DNA from: CAZAFD01 sp964484785
GTDB lineage: Bacteria > Pseudomonadota > Alphaproteobacteria > Rickettsiales > UBA1997
DNA length: 44,075 nucleotides
Direction: 5' to 3'
Assembly: GCA_964484785.1 (NCBI GenBank)
Contig: CAZAFD010000005.1
Coordinates: 1-44,075 of the forward strand
A program made the position numbers and the translations under genes. Below the pieces are notes generated by a model. That model did not search any database. It had not been told where the DNA came from and worked only from the letters and a program-made list of their open reading frames with translations. Position 1 is the stretch's first letter, and every line of letters begins with the position of its first letter. Below are positions 1 through 8,205 of the stretch, in pieces.

Positions 1-1
1 A

Positions 2-553
2 AATGAGTTTGAAGAATATAAAAATGCTTTGTACCGATATTCCCAAGATGGTCATTCACTTATATATAGTGGCTCCGGATGCAGCAGTTGTTTTTGCAAC
101 TCTAAAATCTTCTCTGAAATGAGAGATTTAGGTTATATAAATAAGTCACAATATGCATATAATAGAGGCTATGGTGCATTTAAATCAAAATTAAAAGGAA
201 CAAGCAAACAGTATAATTTATGGTCTAATCAAAATTGTTATGGACCTAGTAGCTGGGGAACTAAAAAAGCCAAAGCATATTTATACTATGCTAACGTAGA
301 CGGAAGAAATACTGATGAAGAATATTTTCTTACTACTGATTTTTGTAAAAAATTAGTTAGAAAGTTAAGAAGTCATTATGGAGAAGATAATAGTGTAGAG
401 GCAGATAAAAGCAATGTCAGCAAAGCTAAAAAGTATGCGTTTTATTGCCAATGCGGCTTAGGTTGGACAAATTGGACTGAGTGTAATTTTGGTAAATCAA
501 CAGAAGCAAAAAATGCAAGAGCAAATTTAGTAGTCGTTATGTTTGATTTTTAA
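2..553 (+). CDS. Prepilin-like surface protein, family copy A (5' end missing)
   Basis: The reading frame is open from the first bases of the window, so the start and the prepilin signal/membrane helix lie upstream. The first visible residues (NEFEEYKNALYRY) align with the segment just after the membrane helix in the copies at 5281 and 14320 (NEFEEVRTIIREF; SELETIRIALANY). Like them it has an FKSK motif followed by Trp and Cys, then FCKKLVRKLRSHYGE, then a CQC pair, and a short hydrophobic C terminus. By analogy with type IV pilins and pseudopilins it should be an inner-membrane-anchored protein with an exposed globular domain, possibly disulfide-bonded. The family match is seen in the sequence; function is inferred. 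A TTG at 29 could be called as a start, but homology continues upstream of it. Confidence 0.8.
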   Translation, partial: NEFEEYKNALYRYSQDGHSLIYSGSGCSSCFCNSKIFSEMRDLGYINKSQYAYNRGYGAFKSKLKGTSKQYNLWSNQNCYGPSSWGTKKAKAYLYYANVDGRNTDEEYFLTTDFCKKLVRKLRSHYGEDNSVEADKSNVSKAKKYAFYCQCGLGWTNWTECNFGKSTEAKNARANLVVVMFDF

Positions 554-637
554 TGAATTAAATATTCTGTGCCTAACAAGCACCACTCAAACTAGTAAAG
601 GATTTAGGAATATAAATCTTGATGCTAAATACGTTTC

Positions 638-667
638 ACTGGCATACTACATTAATAGTATGCCAGT
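638..667 (+). terminator. Hairpin downstream of pilin-like copy A
   Basis: A perfect 12-bp inverted repeat (ACTGGCATACTA / TAGTATGCCAGT) with a 6-nt loop, followed by a loosely T-rich stretch (tctttatttt). It lies 85 nt after the pilin-like stop codon and could end that transcript. The T-tract is weak, so it may be another kind of structured element. Confidence 0.4.
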
Positions 668-818
668 ATGTCTTTATTTTAATACAATTAAAGGAATAAC
701 CTATATACCCATTGTGGGTAAAACTGCATCAATGAGTTTGTATACACTCAATTATATCTTTGATAAACTGAATTTATTCGGTCCATCTTCAAACTATTAT
801 CAAAAATCTTTTGCTTGA

Positions 819-1127
819 AAAATATAACAATGTAAAAATCTAGTATATAAGACGCTTCAAAAATATCATGCAAGGCTATTATAATACAGCAACTTAAAGA
901 AAGTTTATTAAATTAAAACTTAATTGGATTTTTAAATTTTTTAAAAAATTCTGAAGATCTAAACCTGGAAATATTAAGTAAATATTTTATAACCGAGCAA
1001 TTATAAGTTGGCTGAGATATTTTAGTAAAAAGCCTAAAAATCCTAAGTTAAAGGAACAGATACACGGATGATAGGTGTATTTGTGTGCTAGTGCGCTACC
1101 ATATTTCGTCTGATTTAAAAAACAAAA
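819..1127. other. Non-coding stretch, nothing recognised
   Basis: Together with 554-818 this is about 570 nt without a credible gene before the virB2 terminator. It is very AT-rich. I see only a small inverted repeat (ATACAC...GTGTAT near 1060-1081), no conserved protein fragment and no RNA gene that I can identify. Confidence 0.5.
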
Positions 1128-1147
1128 AGTCCGATAGGCATCGGACT
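1128..1147 (-). terminator. Rho-independent terminator of virB2
   Basis: Perfect 8-bp stem (AGTCCGAT / ATCGGACT) with a 4-nt loop. On the minus strand it is followed by TTTTTGTTTTTT. It lies about 45 nt after the virB2 stop, which is the expected arrangement for an intrinsic terminator of that gene. Confidence 0.8.
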
Positions 1148-1191
1148 GATTGTAAATATATAAAATTTAGAAAAAATTCTAAACCGTTGTA

Positions 1192-1554
1192 CTAACCGTT
1201 GGTTGCACAAATTTCTTCTCCGGTAATAGCTTTAATGATTGTCGGAGCACCAAAAATAGCTGCTATACCCAAAGCTATACTAATTAGAGCTACCCAAGTT
1301 GTTTTACCACTTAAGAAACCAACACCTACGGCTATAATAGCAAATGCAGCAAATGTCTTACCTACACCACCAGTAACAAAACCTAAAACACTACATAAAA
1401 TACCGGTCATAGTAGTATTAAAGTCTGATGCTATTGTATCTGCTTTTGTAGTATCGGCACCATCAGCAGCTCTTGCCGTTTGGCTTGCAGTAACAAAAAG
1501 TGCAGAACCAGTCAAAAACAAAGACATAAAAAATAGTAAAAAGATCTTTTTCAT
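1192..1554 (-). CDS. virB2: VirB2 family type IV secretion pilin
   Basis: A 120-residue protein with an N-terminal signal peptide (MKKIFLLFFMSLFLTGSALF, Ala-rich cleavage region around residues 25-30) followed by two hydrophobic helices separated by a short basic loop (GKTTW). This is the usual plan of TrbC/VirB2 pilins. These are cleaved, inserted in the inner membrane and polymerised into the T4SS filament. It is not in the virB3-virB4-virB6 cluster 32 kb away, as is common in Rickettsiales where vir genes are split. An AAAGGA ribosome-binding site lies just before the ATG. It follows the dciA-like gene on the same strand with a 92-nt gap and has its own terminator, so it may be transcribed on its own. 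Confidence 0.85.
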   Translation of the reverse strand: MKKIFLLFFMSLFLTGSALFVTASQTARAADGADTTKADTIASDFNTTMTGILCSVLGFVTGGVGKTFAAFAIIAVGVGFLSGKTTWVALISIALGIAAIFGAPTIIKAITGEEICATNG

Positions 1555-1580
1555 TTCCTTTAAAAGTCTAATTGTTCATA

Positions 1581-1597
1581 ATTCTCTATTAGAGAAT
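1581..1597. repeat. Short palindrome upstream of virB2
   Basis: ATTCTCT-ATT-AGAGAAT, a perfect 7-bp inverted repeat with a 3-nt centre, about 27 nt before the virB2 start codon. It could be an operator or a 5'-UTR hairpin. A similar element (TTCTCT-AATAA-AGAGAA) lies at 22288-22304 downstream of dnaK. No function can be shown. Confidence 0.4.
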
Positions 1598-1646
1598 GTT
1601 AGAAATTAATATTTAATTTTCAATATAAATTACAACCCTCCATACA

Positions 1647-2144
1647 TCATGTTATTTGATCAAGATCTTTATATTCAAAAACACTTTTACTCAATAATTT
1701 TAATTCATTGGTTAGCGTTTTGTACTTATCAGCATCGATAGTAATACCATCAATCATTTTTATCTGTGCATCGGTTAGCTGATTCTTTTCACGAGAAATA
1801 TATTGATCACTAATGATCATTGGAACCTCTTCTATATAAATATCTGTAACAGCCTTATAACCAAAATAGGTGTTGATCTTGTCTAGAATATACATCTTAC
1901 TATTATTAAAATAAAACGAAGTTGCAGAATTATGTGTTACTATAAATAAGCGACATCTTTTCTCATCAGATGTTAAAACAATCTTTTTAGGATAACAAAA
2001 TTTTCTATATTTAACCTCAATAATATCGTCCCAATGTCTGTGAATCTTAGCAAAAGCACTCATTTTAGGACCAGATGCCAAATGCTTTATTAGAAGATTA
2101 ATATTATATTCTAAATTCTTTACATTTGGTTTTCTATCTAACAT
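1647..2144 (-). CDS. DciA-like (DUF721) protein
   Basis: A 165-residue soluble protein whose N-terminal half fits the DUF721/DciA pattern: a W-D-x-I-I turn near residues 38-42, a short strand region, and an I-N-x-Y-F-G-x-x-x-V-x-D-I motif around residues 90-102. DciA proteins load or support the replicative helicase in bacteria that lack DnaC; whether this divergent copy does so is inference. The start codon overlaps the end of yggT by 11 nt, so the two are probably co-transcribed. The C-terminal third has no recognisable domain. Confidence 0.65.
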   Translation of the reverse strand: MLDRKPNVKNLEYNINLLIKHLASGPKMSAFAKIHRHWDDIIEVKYRKFCYPKKIVLTSDEKRCRLFIVTHNSATSFYFNNSKMYILDKINTYFGYKAVTDIYIEEVPMIISDQYISREKNQLTDAQIKMIDGITIDADKYKTLTNELKLLSKSVFEYKDLDQIT

Positions 2145-2424
2145 AAAAATATGTGATCAATATATTTTTACAAAAATTTAGAATTAAATATACTATAATT
2201 GGGCTAATGTCTATATTACCAAATAACGATATATAGTTTCGCACTCTACCCAAAATTTCTTCATGCAACCGTTCTAAACTGTAATACAATTGTCTAAATT
2301 TTAAATTATTCAATTTAATTAGGTTAAAGTACCTAAGCCAATTAATAACTAAATATATCAATAGACTATATAAATATATGTTTATACTTTGACAAACTAG
2401 TATTATAAAAGGGTTTAGATTCAT
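2134..2424 (-). CDS. yggT: YggT family membrane protein
   Basis: About 96 residues, with two hydrophobic segments (around residues 3-27 and 74-94) flanking a cytoplasmic segment. It ends in the family signature (R-V-R-N-Y-I-S-L-F-G-N-I-D-I-S-P-I), the counterpart of the usual PIRRFLP..GGIDLSPI. YggT proteins are small inner-membrane proteins of unclear role, linked to osmotic tolerance and cell-division clusters. I chose the ATG at 2424 over a TTG three codons upstream because the protein then begins MNLNPF, as family members do. It leads a probable two-gene unit with the dciA-like gene. Confidence 0.8.
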   Translation of the reverse strand: MNLNPFIILVCQSINIYLYSLLIYLVINWLRYFNLIKLNNLKFRQLYYSLERLHEEILGRVRNYISLFGNIDISPIIVYLILNFCKNILITYFYVR

Positions 2425-2604
2425 TTTAACCAATGTCTTTTTTAATAAACAGATCTTATTGTAATCTCCTATTGTAGAATAACTTTATTTGCAACTAATA
2501 AAAATATATTCACACAATACGTAATACAGATACTATATTGCTTTTTTAGTAAAAAAACTTATCGTTAAGATAATTTTAATCAAATAATAATCAAATAAAC
2601 TTTT

Positions 2605-3411
2605 ATGAAAGTAGGTATAACTGGTATCACTGGAAGAATGGGACAAGCCATAGTTTTAGAAGTCTTAACTAATAGTAACATGTTGGACATAGGATCGGTT
2701 TTGGTGCGACATGGAAGTGATTTAGTTAATAAAGATCTAGGTGAATTTTTAAATAGAGGTCACATGAACGTCAACATTACTGACGATATAGAAACGCTTT
2801 TTGAACAAAATGACGCCGTGGTCGATTTTACAAGCCCAGTTTTAACACTGGCCTGCGCTAGAGTAGCTGCAAAAAAACACAAAATTTTCATATCAGGTAC
2901 TACAGGTTTAAATGATACACAACTAGACGAATTACGAGAATATGGTAAGGAAACCACAATAGTATGGTCAAGTAACATGAGCCTAGGAGTTAATGTTCTA
3001 CTAAATCTAGTGGAAGAAACAGCAACTCTATTAAGAGATGATTTTGATATAGAAATTCTAGATATACACCATAGAACTAAGCGTGATGCGCCTTCCGGTA
3101 CTGCCTTAGCGCTAGGCAAAGCCGCTGCAAGAGGAAGGGGTTGGGAACCAAATGAAGTTTTTAAAATGTATAGAAGCGGTCCAGAATCAGGAAATAAAGG
3201 ACACGAGATAGGTTTTGCTAGTTTAAGATGCGGAGATATTGCAGGAGAACACCAGGTTATATTTGCTGGTCCAAATGAAAGTCTTGAGTTAGTACATAAA
3301 ACTGGTTCGAGAATTATTTTTGTAAAAGGCGCCATTAGAGCTCTGTTCTGGGCCTATGGTAAACCTAATGGTTTTTACTCCATGCAGGATGTATTAAAAA
3401 TAGATAAATAA
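2605..3411 (+). CDS. dapB: 4-hydroxy-tetrahydrodipicolinate reductase
   Basis: A 268-residue enzyme of normal family length. It has the N-terminal dinucleotide-binding loop GITGRMG (residues 7-13), the SGTTGL segment near 98 and the catalytic signature HHRTKRDAPSG (residues 155-165) with the expected His and Lys. It reduces hydroxy-tetrahydrodipicolinate with NAD(P)H in the diaminopimelate/lysine pathway, here most likely serving peptidoglycan synthesis. It opens a plus-strand run: rlmE begins 9 nt after it. There is no clear Shine-Dalgarno sequence before the ATG, as for many genes in this window. Confidence 0.96.
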   Translation: MKVGITGITGRMGQAIVLEVLTNSNMLDIGSVLVRHGSDLVNKDLGEFLNRGHMNVNITDDIETLFEQNDAVVDFTSPVLTLACARVAAKKHKIFISGTTGLNDTQLDELREYGKETTIVWSSNMSLGVNVLLNLVEETATLLRDDFDIEILDIHHRTKRDAPSGTALALGKAAARGRGWEPNEVFKMYRSGPESGNKGHEIGFASLRCGDIAGEHQVIFAGPNESLELVHKTGSRIIFVKGAIRALFWAYGKPNGFYSMQDVLKIDK

Positions 3412-3419
3412 TACCAAAA

Positions 3420-4115
3420 ATGTCTAGTCAACCACCACATATATCACAACGTTTCACAAAAACAAAGGTAAAGACCGCACGCGGTCGTAAAATATCTTCT
3501 ACCAAGTGGTTGCAAAGGCAACTAAATGATCCATATGTTCAAGCGGCTCAAGACAAAGGTTATAGATCTAGAGCCGCCTTTAAATTACTGGAAATTAATG
3601 CTAAATTTTCATTATTCAAAAAAGGTTACAAAGTTCTAGACCTAGGATCAGCACCAGGGGGTTGGAGTCAAATTGCAGTAAATTTAGTTGGTAAGAATAA
3701 CGTCTTGGCTCTTGATATACTTGATATGGAAAGATTAGAAGGAGTTAATTTTATCAAGAAAAATTTTTTAGAAGATGATGCTGAACAAAGCATCTTAAAT
3801 ATGAGTCAAGGACACAAGTTTAATGTTGTTATGAGCGACATGGCCGCTAATACTACCGGGGACAGAGAAACAGACCATTTAAGAACCGCAAATTTAGTGG
3901 AAGCTGCCTTCAACTTTGCCATTAAGGTTCTAAAAGAAGGTGGAGTTTTTGTGACAAAAATTTTTCAGGGGGTTCTAGAAAAACAAATAGTACAAAAAAT
4001 TAGACATTATTTTAAAGAAGTTAAATATTTCAAACCCAAATCTTCAAGAAAAGATTCGGTGGAAATTTACATAATTGCTAAAGGTTTTACAAATGCAAAA
4101 GAAAACGAGTTTTAA
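3420..4115 (+). CDS. rlmE: 23S rRNA (uridine-2'-O)-methyltransferase RlmE/FtsJ
   Basis: A 231-residue Rossmann-fold methyltransferase. The SAM-binding motif DLGSAPGGW is at residues 74-82, the MSDMA motif carries the catalytic Asp, and the K-I-F-Q-G and V-E-I-Y motifs supply the other K-D-K-E catalytic residues. RlmE methylates U2552 in the A-loop of 23S rRNA late in 50S assembly. The basic N-terminal tail (about 30 residues) is usual for alphaproteobacterial members. It lies directly after dapB and overlaps the following dsbA-like gene by 23 nt. Confidence 0.95.
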   Translation: MSSQPPHISQRFTKTKVKTARGRKISSTKWLQRQLNDPYVQAAQDKGYRSRAAFKLLEINAKFSLFKKGYKVLDLGSAPGGWSQIAVNLVGKNNVLALDILDMERLEGVNFIKKNFLEDDAEQSILNMSQGHKFNVVMSDMAANTTGDRETDHLRTANLVEAAFNFAIKVLKEGGVFVTKIFQGVLEKQIVQKIRHYFKEVKYFKPKSSRKDSVEIYIIAKGFTNAKENEF

Positions 4116-4830
4116 CAGAAAGTATTTTAAATTTTATGTAATTTTAGTTTTATTAACTCTGGGTTTCTTTTATCGGCAAAAAACTGTTCAGAGTCATAAC
4201 GATACACAAGCTTCGCCGTCAAATATTAGCTTTATAGATATGAAGTTGCAAAATGCAACTGACGATAAACAAAAAGAGAAGTATTTATTAACTAATTTTC
4301 ATAGAGACCATGTTATTGGCGATCCAAAGGCACCAATAACTATTATTGAATACTACAATTACACTTGTACCTTTTGTAGAAAGTTACAAAAAGAAGTTTT
4401 TCCTAAAATAAAAAAGGAATTTATTGATAAGGGATTAGTCAAATACGTTTTTAGACCACATATTAATAGTAAAACTCTATTATTAGCTACTAGTTTAAAG
4501 TGTCTTAATAATGACTTACTACGGGAAGAGTTTAATAATGACTACTTTTTTATAAAAAACAGTGAGCTCTCGAATTTAGAGCATTATCTCATAAACAAAA
4601 TTAAACCTCACAACCTCGAACAAGACAGATTTAAATTATGCATCTATAGCAAAAGAAACATTGATGAACTTTTATATTATCAAAATGCGGAAACGCATAT
4701 TCTCCAGATAAAAGGTTATCCATTATTAATAATAAACGGACAAAAATATTTCGGCTACAGATCATATTCTGAATTTAAAGATTTATTAAACAATTTGTTA
4801 CAAGACAGAAACCATGTTACACAAAATTAG
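4093..4830 (+). CDS. DsbA-like periplasmic thiol:disulfide oxidoreductase
   Basis: With the ATG at 4093 the protein has 245 residues. It has an N-terminal membrane anchor (about residues 14-27), then a thioredoxin-fold DsbA/DSBA-like domain with the redox motif C-T-F-C (residues 92-95) in the context EYYNYTCTFCRKL, and a C-terminal G-Y-P-L-L-I-I-N-G segment containing the conserved cis-proline. Such proteins oxidise or isomerise disulfides in exported proteins. Cys-rich exported proteins (VirB6, pilin-like family) in the same window are possible substrates, by inference. A TTG at 4075 is also in frame, but the ATG gives a better signal/anchor. It overlaps rlmE upstream and the lapA-like gene downstream. 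Confidence 0.85.
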   Translation: MQKKTSFNRKYFKFYVILVLLTLGFFYRQKTVQSHNDTQASPSNISFIDMKLQNATDDKQKEKYLLTNFHRDHVIGDPKAPITIIEYYNYTCTFCRKLQKEVFPKIKKEFIDKGLVKYVFRPHINSKTLLLATSLKCLNNDLLREEFNNDYFFIKNSELSNLEHYLINKIKPHNLEQDRFKLCIYSKRNIDELLYYQNAETHILQIKGYPLLIINGQKYFGYRSYSEFKDLLNNLLQDRNHVTQN

Positions 4831-5122
4831 TTTTATCATTAAATTTCTATTTCTAGTAGCAATTTTCAGTATTTTAGTACTATTTTTCTCGAACAATTGC
4901 ATTGATATACAATTAAACCTATATCCTTTTAACTATATAATAGAAACAAAACTATTTGTGTTAATGGCAATATCTTTTATACTAGGTTTTTTGTTTTCCG
5001 TAATCTTTGATTGCATAAATAAGATCTCAAATTATTTTAATTCCGTTCATAAGAAAAAAATCAATAAACTTAGAGAACAAGTCAAAGAATTAAAATCTGA
5101 AATCGGCACTAGCAACAAGTAG
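4814..5122 (+). CDS. LapA-domain (DUF1049) small membrane protein
   Basis: 102 residues with two membrane helices (about 8-25 and 46-66), followed by a basic, coiled-coil-prone tail (K-K-K-I-N-K-L-R-E-Q-V-K-E-L-K-S-E). This is the layout of LapA/DUF1049 proteins, which in E. coli (LapA with LapB) are tied to control of LPS synthesis through LpxC/FtsH. lpxC, fabZ and lpxD are present elsewhere in the window. Its start overlaps the dsbA-like gene by 17 nt, so it is probably the last gene of the dapB unit. Confidence 0.7.
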   Translation: MLHKISFIIKFLFLVAIFSILVLFFSNNCIDIQLNLYPFNYIIETKLFVLMAISFILGFLFSVIFDCINKISNYFNSVHKKKINKLREQVKELKSEIGTSNK

Positions 5123-5215
5123 CTATATCCCATATATAATAGTGCTATAATAAATTAATAAACACTATTAAAATATATTGGCATTGTTAGTATAAAGATG
5201 CTTGAATCATTTACC

Positions 5216-5244
5216 TTGACATCCTCTCCAAGTCAACTTAATTT
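5216..5244 (+). promoter_or_regulatory. Putative sigma-70-type promoter for pilin-like copy B
   Basis: A perfect -35 box TTGACA (5216-5221), 17-nt spacing, and a fair -10 box TAATTT (5239-5244), about 37 nt before the ATG at 5281. No Shine-Dalgarno sequence precedes the ATG. Confidence 0.5.
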
Positions 5245-5280
5245 TTCTTTAAAACAAACAACCTATACAACACCACATAT

Positions 5281-6033
5281 ATGTCCCAATATAATAATAA
5301 TTTAAATAATCTAATAATAGATAGGAATGAAAATTTAAATAATTATAGTAATGTAAATATTATTAATAATATTATTAATAATAACAATAATAATATACTC
5401 TTTCTTAATCAATTTAAATCAGCCTTCTCTTTAGTTGAGTTATCTATAGTTCTTATCATAATAGGTCTTCTTATTAGTGCAGTAATAGGAGGAAAAGCTT
5501 TAATAGATGAAGCTAGAATCATTGGTATAAAAAATGAATTTGAAGAAGTACGTACCATAATAAGAGAATTTGCAAATATGGGTGGTACTTTATACGCATT
5601 AGACCCCTGGGATCACATCTCAACACGTTGCGCACGAGATATTTGGCATGATATTGCAGCAATGAATTTGGTAGATTCTTCCAAAATACAAAACGGCGAC
5701 GGGTATAAATCAAAACTTAAAACCAAGGGAAAACATATTATTTGGGGAGGCACCTATGGCTGTACAGTCTTCCAACGTACTGAAAAACTACAATTTGCAT
5801 TAGAATATGGTAATATGGAAACATTAGGTTATTTATGCCCTAAACTAGCTAATAAGCTAAGATCGTTTTATGGGGAAAAACCAGAGGCTGCAGTTACTAA
5901 TTCATCATGGCCAAATTATAAAAATATTGGGTTTAGTTGTCAGTGTCATAATAAGCAGACAGGACAATATACTGATTGCAAGAGCGCAAATGCAACCATG
6001 GTTAATCTTATAATCTATATGCGCGAATTATAA
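5281..6033 (+). CDS. Prepilin-like surface protein, family copy B
   Basis: 250 residues. An unusually long, Asn-rich leader (1-48) precedes a prepilin-type cleavage/methylation site, K-S-A|F-S-L-V-E-L (cut after Ala48, Glu at +5 of the mature protein). A hydrophobic helix follows to about residue 70, then a divergent exposed domain. Family landmarks shared with copies A and C: YKSK (142-145), Trp and Cys near 155-161, LCPKLANKLRSFYGE (185-199), and CQC (220-222). It should be anchored by the helix, possibly assembled into a pilus-like fibre after cleavage by a prepilin peptidase, which is not in the window. Ala rather than Gly at -1 is unusual. It has its own promoter and lies between the lapA-like gene and an unknown gene on the same strand. 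Confidence 0.85.
   Translation: MSQYNNNLNNLIIDRNENLNNYSNVNIINNIINNNNNNILFLNQFKSAFSLVELSIVLIIIGLLISAVIGGKALIDEARIIGIKNEFEEVRTIIREFANMGGTLYALDPWDHISTRCARDIWHDIAAMNLVDSSKIQNGDGYKSKLKTKGKHIIWGGTYGCTVFQRTEKLQFALEYGNMETLGYLCPKLANKLRSFYGEKPEAAVTNSSWPNYKNIGFSCQCHNKQTGQYTDCKSANATMVNLIIYMREL
5405..5504 (+). repeat. Conserved prepilin cassette, copy 1
   Basis: This 100-nt stretch matches 14411-14510 at 98 of 100 positions (differences at 5433 and 5495), including silent sites. It encodes the end of the leader, the cleavage site and the membrane helix. A second shared block of 17 nt, AATAATCTAATAATAGA, lies at 5305-5321 and 14332-14348 inside the leaders. Confidence 0.9.
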
Positions 6034-6144
6034 TAAGCATGATATATTGCAGTATGCATTTCCAGCATCTAATTATACTTGTAAAGATTTAACAAATAAT
6101 ATAAAATTATCTTGTAACAATGAATTTTAGCAGGTATAGTATAC

Positions 6145-7479
6145 ATGAATAAATTAACAGATAGATTCAAAAAAGCATCAAGAAACAGAAAAACTATTAG
6201 AGAAATATTAGGACTAAGCCCTAGAGATAATAGAAATCCTAGTGGTTCTAATGTGCAAGGTCAAATTCCAAACAACCAGCCTCAGGATATTCACAAAATT
6301 TTAGCTACTAGGATTTCTACACCTCAAGATAATTTTGCAAATATCTCTGGACTTTTGTTGGTAGAAGATAAAGCAAATAATAAAACTTATGTGGCTGTCA
6401 GACATCCAGTAACGAGAGAAGTATATTATATAGACCAGGATTTATTTAATGAATTTTTCGGTCTAGAAGACCAAGTAAAAAAACTAATTGGTTATGATGA
6501 TCCACTCCAAAATTCAGACGATTTCATTTCAGAAAATAGATTTCTTTTATTTAAAGTACGTACAAATTTATTAAATTTACTAGGCTACTCGTCTATTTCC
6601 GATATAACTAATGGACGCCATTATATTACGGATAACGTAGGAATTGAATTTGTTGGAGTAAAGTCTATTGGATCTAATATACCTAGTGGCCAAGTTCTAA
6701 ATAAGATTGCCTTACAAAACTTATCTGCTATATCATTCTTAAGAAGTTTAGGTTATCAATATGTTTTTGATACACAGATGCATAGCCTAGAGCAACCTGG
6801 ACACACAAATAAATCATTACTCAGAGATTGGATCCGTTTAAAGACAGGCAAGCCTAATGTAGGATTTTCAGACTGGGGACTAAATAAGGCAGCTTTCAAC
6901 CTTAATAAACAGATTTTTATACCGTTGAGGGGTAACATAAAGGAAACAATTACAACATTCGCTTATAATTTAGCGGAGGCAATAGCTCCAATAGGTCTTA
7001 GGGATATCAATAAGCGTTCAGTTCGTAAAAAAGCAGTCACAAAATTTTTACAAAGTAATAAGCCAAGAACATCTAGTTATGCTTCAAATCTAGGATATCG
7101 TACCTTTTTAATTTTTATTGCTCGTATCTTCAGAAAAACATGGAGTCTTGTAATAGATTGTTTGAACTCTATTAAAAATGTAGTTACAAAGGTCTTTGAA
7201 AAATATGTAGCACCAACATCCTCTACAACATCTAACGATAATACTTTATCGATTGTACATCCAACAAAGGAACCACCTAAATTTAGCATGAAATTATTAA
7301 GTTATCTTTTTGACATACCAGAACACTTTAAAGAAGAACCTGAAGAAATCGTTTTACCAAGTAACATGGTACAAATGATAGAATTAGAACCCTTATCAGA
7401 AGAGAATGCAATGTCAGTAGACAGCCTCGAACAAGCTTTCAACGAACTTGATTCTCCAAGCTCAGAAATAGGTATATAA
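6145..7479 (+). CDS. Unrecognised 444-residue protein
   Basis: I do not recognise the family. There is no signal peptide. Residues 1-50 are basic and polar. Residues 65-290 look like a folded, mostly soluble domain. A single moderately hydrophobic stretch with basic flanks (L-I-F-I-A-R-I-F-R-K-T-W) lies around 325-336. The C-terminal 60 residues are strongly acidic and Ser-rich with EEPEE and LEPLSEEN segments. A soluble protein with a polar tail, next to a pilin-like gene and in a genome with a T4SS, could be an exported effector, but nothing proves this. It is convergent with rpe, with only 7 nt between the stops, and has no visible Shine-Dalgarno sequence. Confidence 0.75.
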   Translation: MNKLTDRFKKASRNRKTIREILGLSPRDNRNPSGSNVQGQIPNNQPQDIHKILATRISTPQDNFANISGLLLVEDKANNKTYVAVRHPVTREVYYIDQDLFNEFFGLEDQVKKLIGYDDPLQNSDDFISENRFLLFKVRTNLLNLLGYSSISDITNGRHYITDNVGIEFVGVKSIGSNIPSGQVLNKIALQNLSAISFLRSLGYQYVFDTQMHSLEQPGHTNKSLLRDWIRLKTGKPNVGFSDWGLNKAAFNLNKQIFIPLRGNIKETITTFAYNLAEAIAPIGLRDINKRSVRKKAVTKFLQSNKPRTSSYASNLGYRTFLIFIARIFRKTWSLVIDCLNSIKNVVTKVFEKYVAPTSSTTSNDNTLSIVHPTKEPPKFSMKLLSYLFDIPEHFKEEPEEIVLPSNMVQMIELEPLSEENAMSVDSLEQAFNELDSPSSEIGI

Positions 7480-7486
7480 TATATTA

Positions 7487-8146
7487 TTAAAGAGATTGAA
7501 CTCCAGATGTTAATTCCTGTATAGCCTTCTCGCGATCAGCTTGATTAAAAATATACGATCCAGCTACAAGTATATTAGCTCCAGCCTTAACCGCTATTTT
7601 GGCAGTCTCTGGATTGATGCCGCCATCTACCTCTATATCTATATCCTTATTATAATTTTCTATTAACCTTTTAACTTCCGATATCTTTTGTACTTGATCA
7701 TATAAAAATTTCTGCCCACCAAATCCAGGATTTACTGTCATTACTAGAATTTGATCTAGTTTTGAAAGTAAGTATTTTAAGACTCCTTCTGACGTACCAG
7801 GATTAAGAGCTAAACCAGCTTTTTTATTATAACTCTTAATTAAACTTAAACTTCTGTCTATATGCAAACTTGCTTCATAATGAATAGTGATTATATCAGC
7901 ACCAGCCTTCACTAGTTCTGCTATATATAGATCTGGATTTTCAACCATAAGATGAACATCAAAAACTTGATTACTATGTTGTCTGAGATCTTTGATAAAT
8001 TTCGTACCAAAAGTTAGATTAGGTACAAAATGGTTGTCCATAATATCAAAGTGTATATAAGATGCATTTTTAATACTATATACATCATCAAGTATGTTAG
8101 AAAAATCTGCCGATAACAAAGACGGAGCTATTTTTATATTCTGCAT
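7487..8146 (-). CDS. rpe: Ribulose-phosphate 3-epimerase
   Basis: About 219 residues forming a (beta/alpha)8 barrel with all family signatures: LSADFSN, D-I-M-D-N-H-F-V-P-N-L-T-F-G, H-L-M-V-E-N-P, the M-T-V-N-P-G-F-G-G-Q phosphate/metal loop, and E-V-D-G-G-I-N near the C terminus. It interconverts ribulose-5-phosphate and xylulose-5-phosphate in the pentose phosphate pathway. The ATG at 8146 gives the normal N terminus MQNIKIAPSLLSAD; a TTG two codons upstream is less likely. It lies 59 nt downstream of mrdA on the same strand. Confidence 0.95.
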   Translation of the reverse strand: MQNIKIAPSLLSADFSNILDDVYSIKNASYIHFDIMDNHFVPNLTFGTKFIKDLRQHSNQVFDVHLMVENPDLYIAELVKAGADIITIHYEASLHIDRSLSLIKSYNKKAGLALNPGTSEGVLKYLLSKLDQILVMTVNPGFGGQKFLYDQVQKISEVKRLIENYNKDIDIEVDGGINPETAKIAVKAGANILVAGSYIFNQADREKAIQELTSGVQSL

Positions 8147-8205
8147 AACCAAGCAATATTTTATATACTATATTATGATAAAAAAGTCTTTCAACAAGAC
8201 AAGAC

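Noticed and set aside
543..818. 91-codon open frame after pilin-like copy A
   Set aside because: It runs straight through a perfect 12-bp hairpin, overlaps the upstream stop region and has no recognisable composition or domain.
1199..1609. 136-codon plus-strand frame over virB2
   Set aside because: Antisense shadow of a clear VirB2 signal peptide and membrane helices.
2760..3335. 191-codon minus-strand frame inside dapB
   Set aside because: Antisense shadow of an unambiguous dapB gene with all motifs intact.
5359..5399. AAT/ATT-rich run considered as a repeat array or CRISPR-like element
   Set aside because: Simple triplet repeats inside the coding leader of copy B; no spacers and no regular repeat unit.
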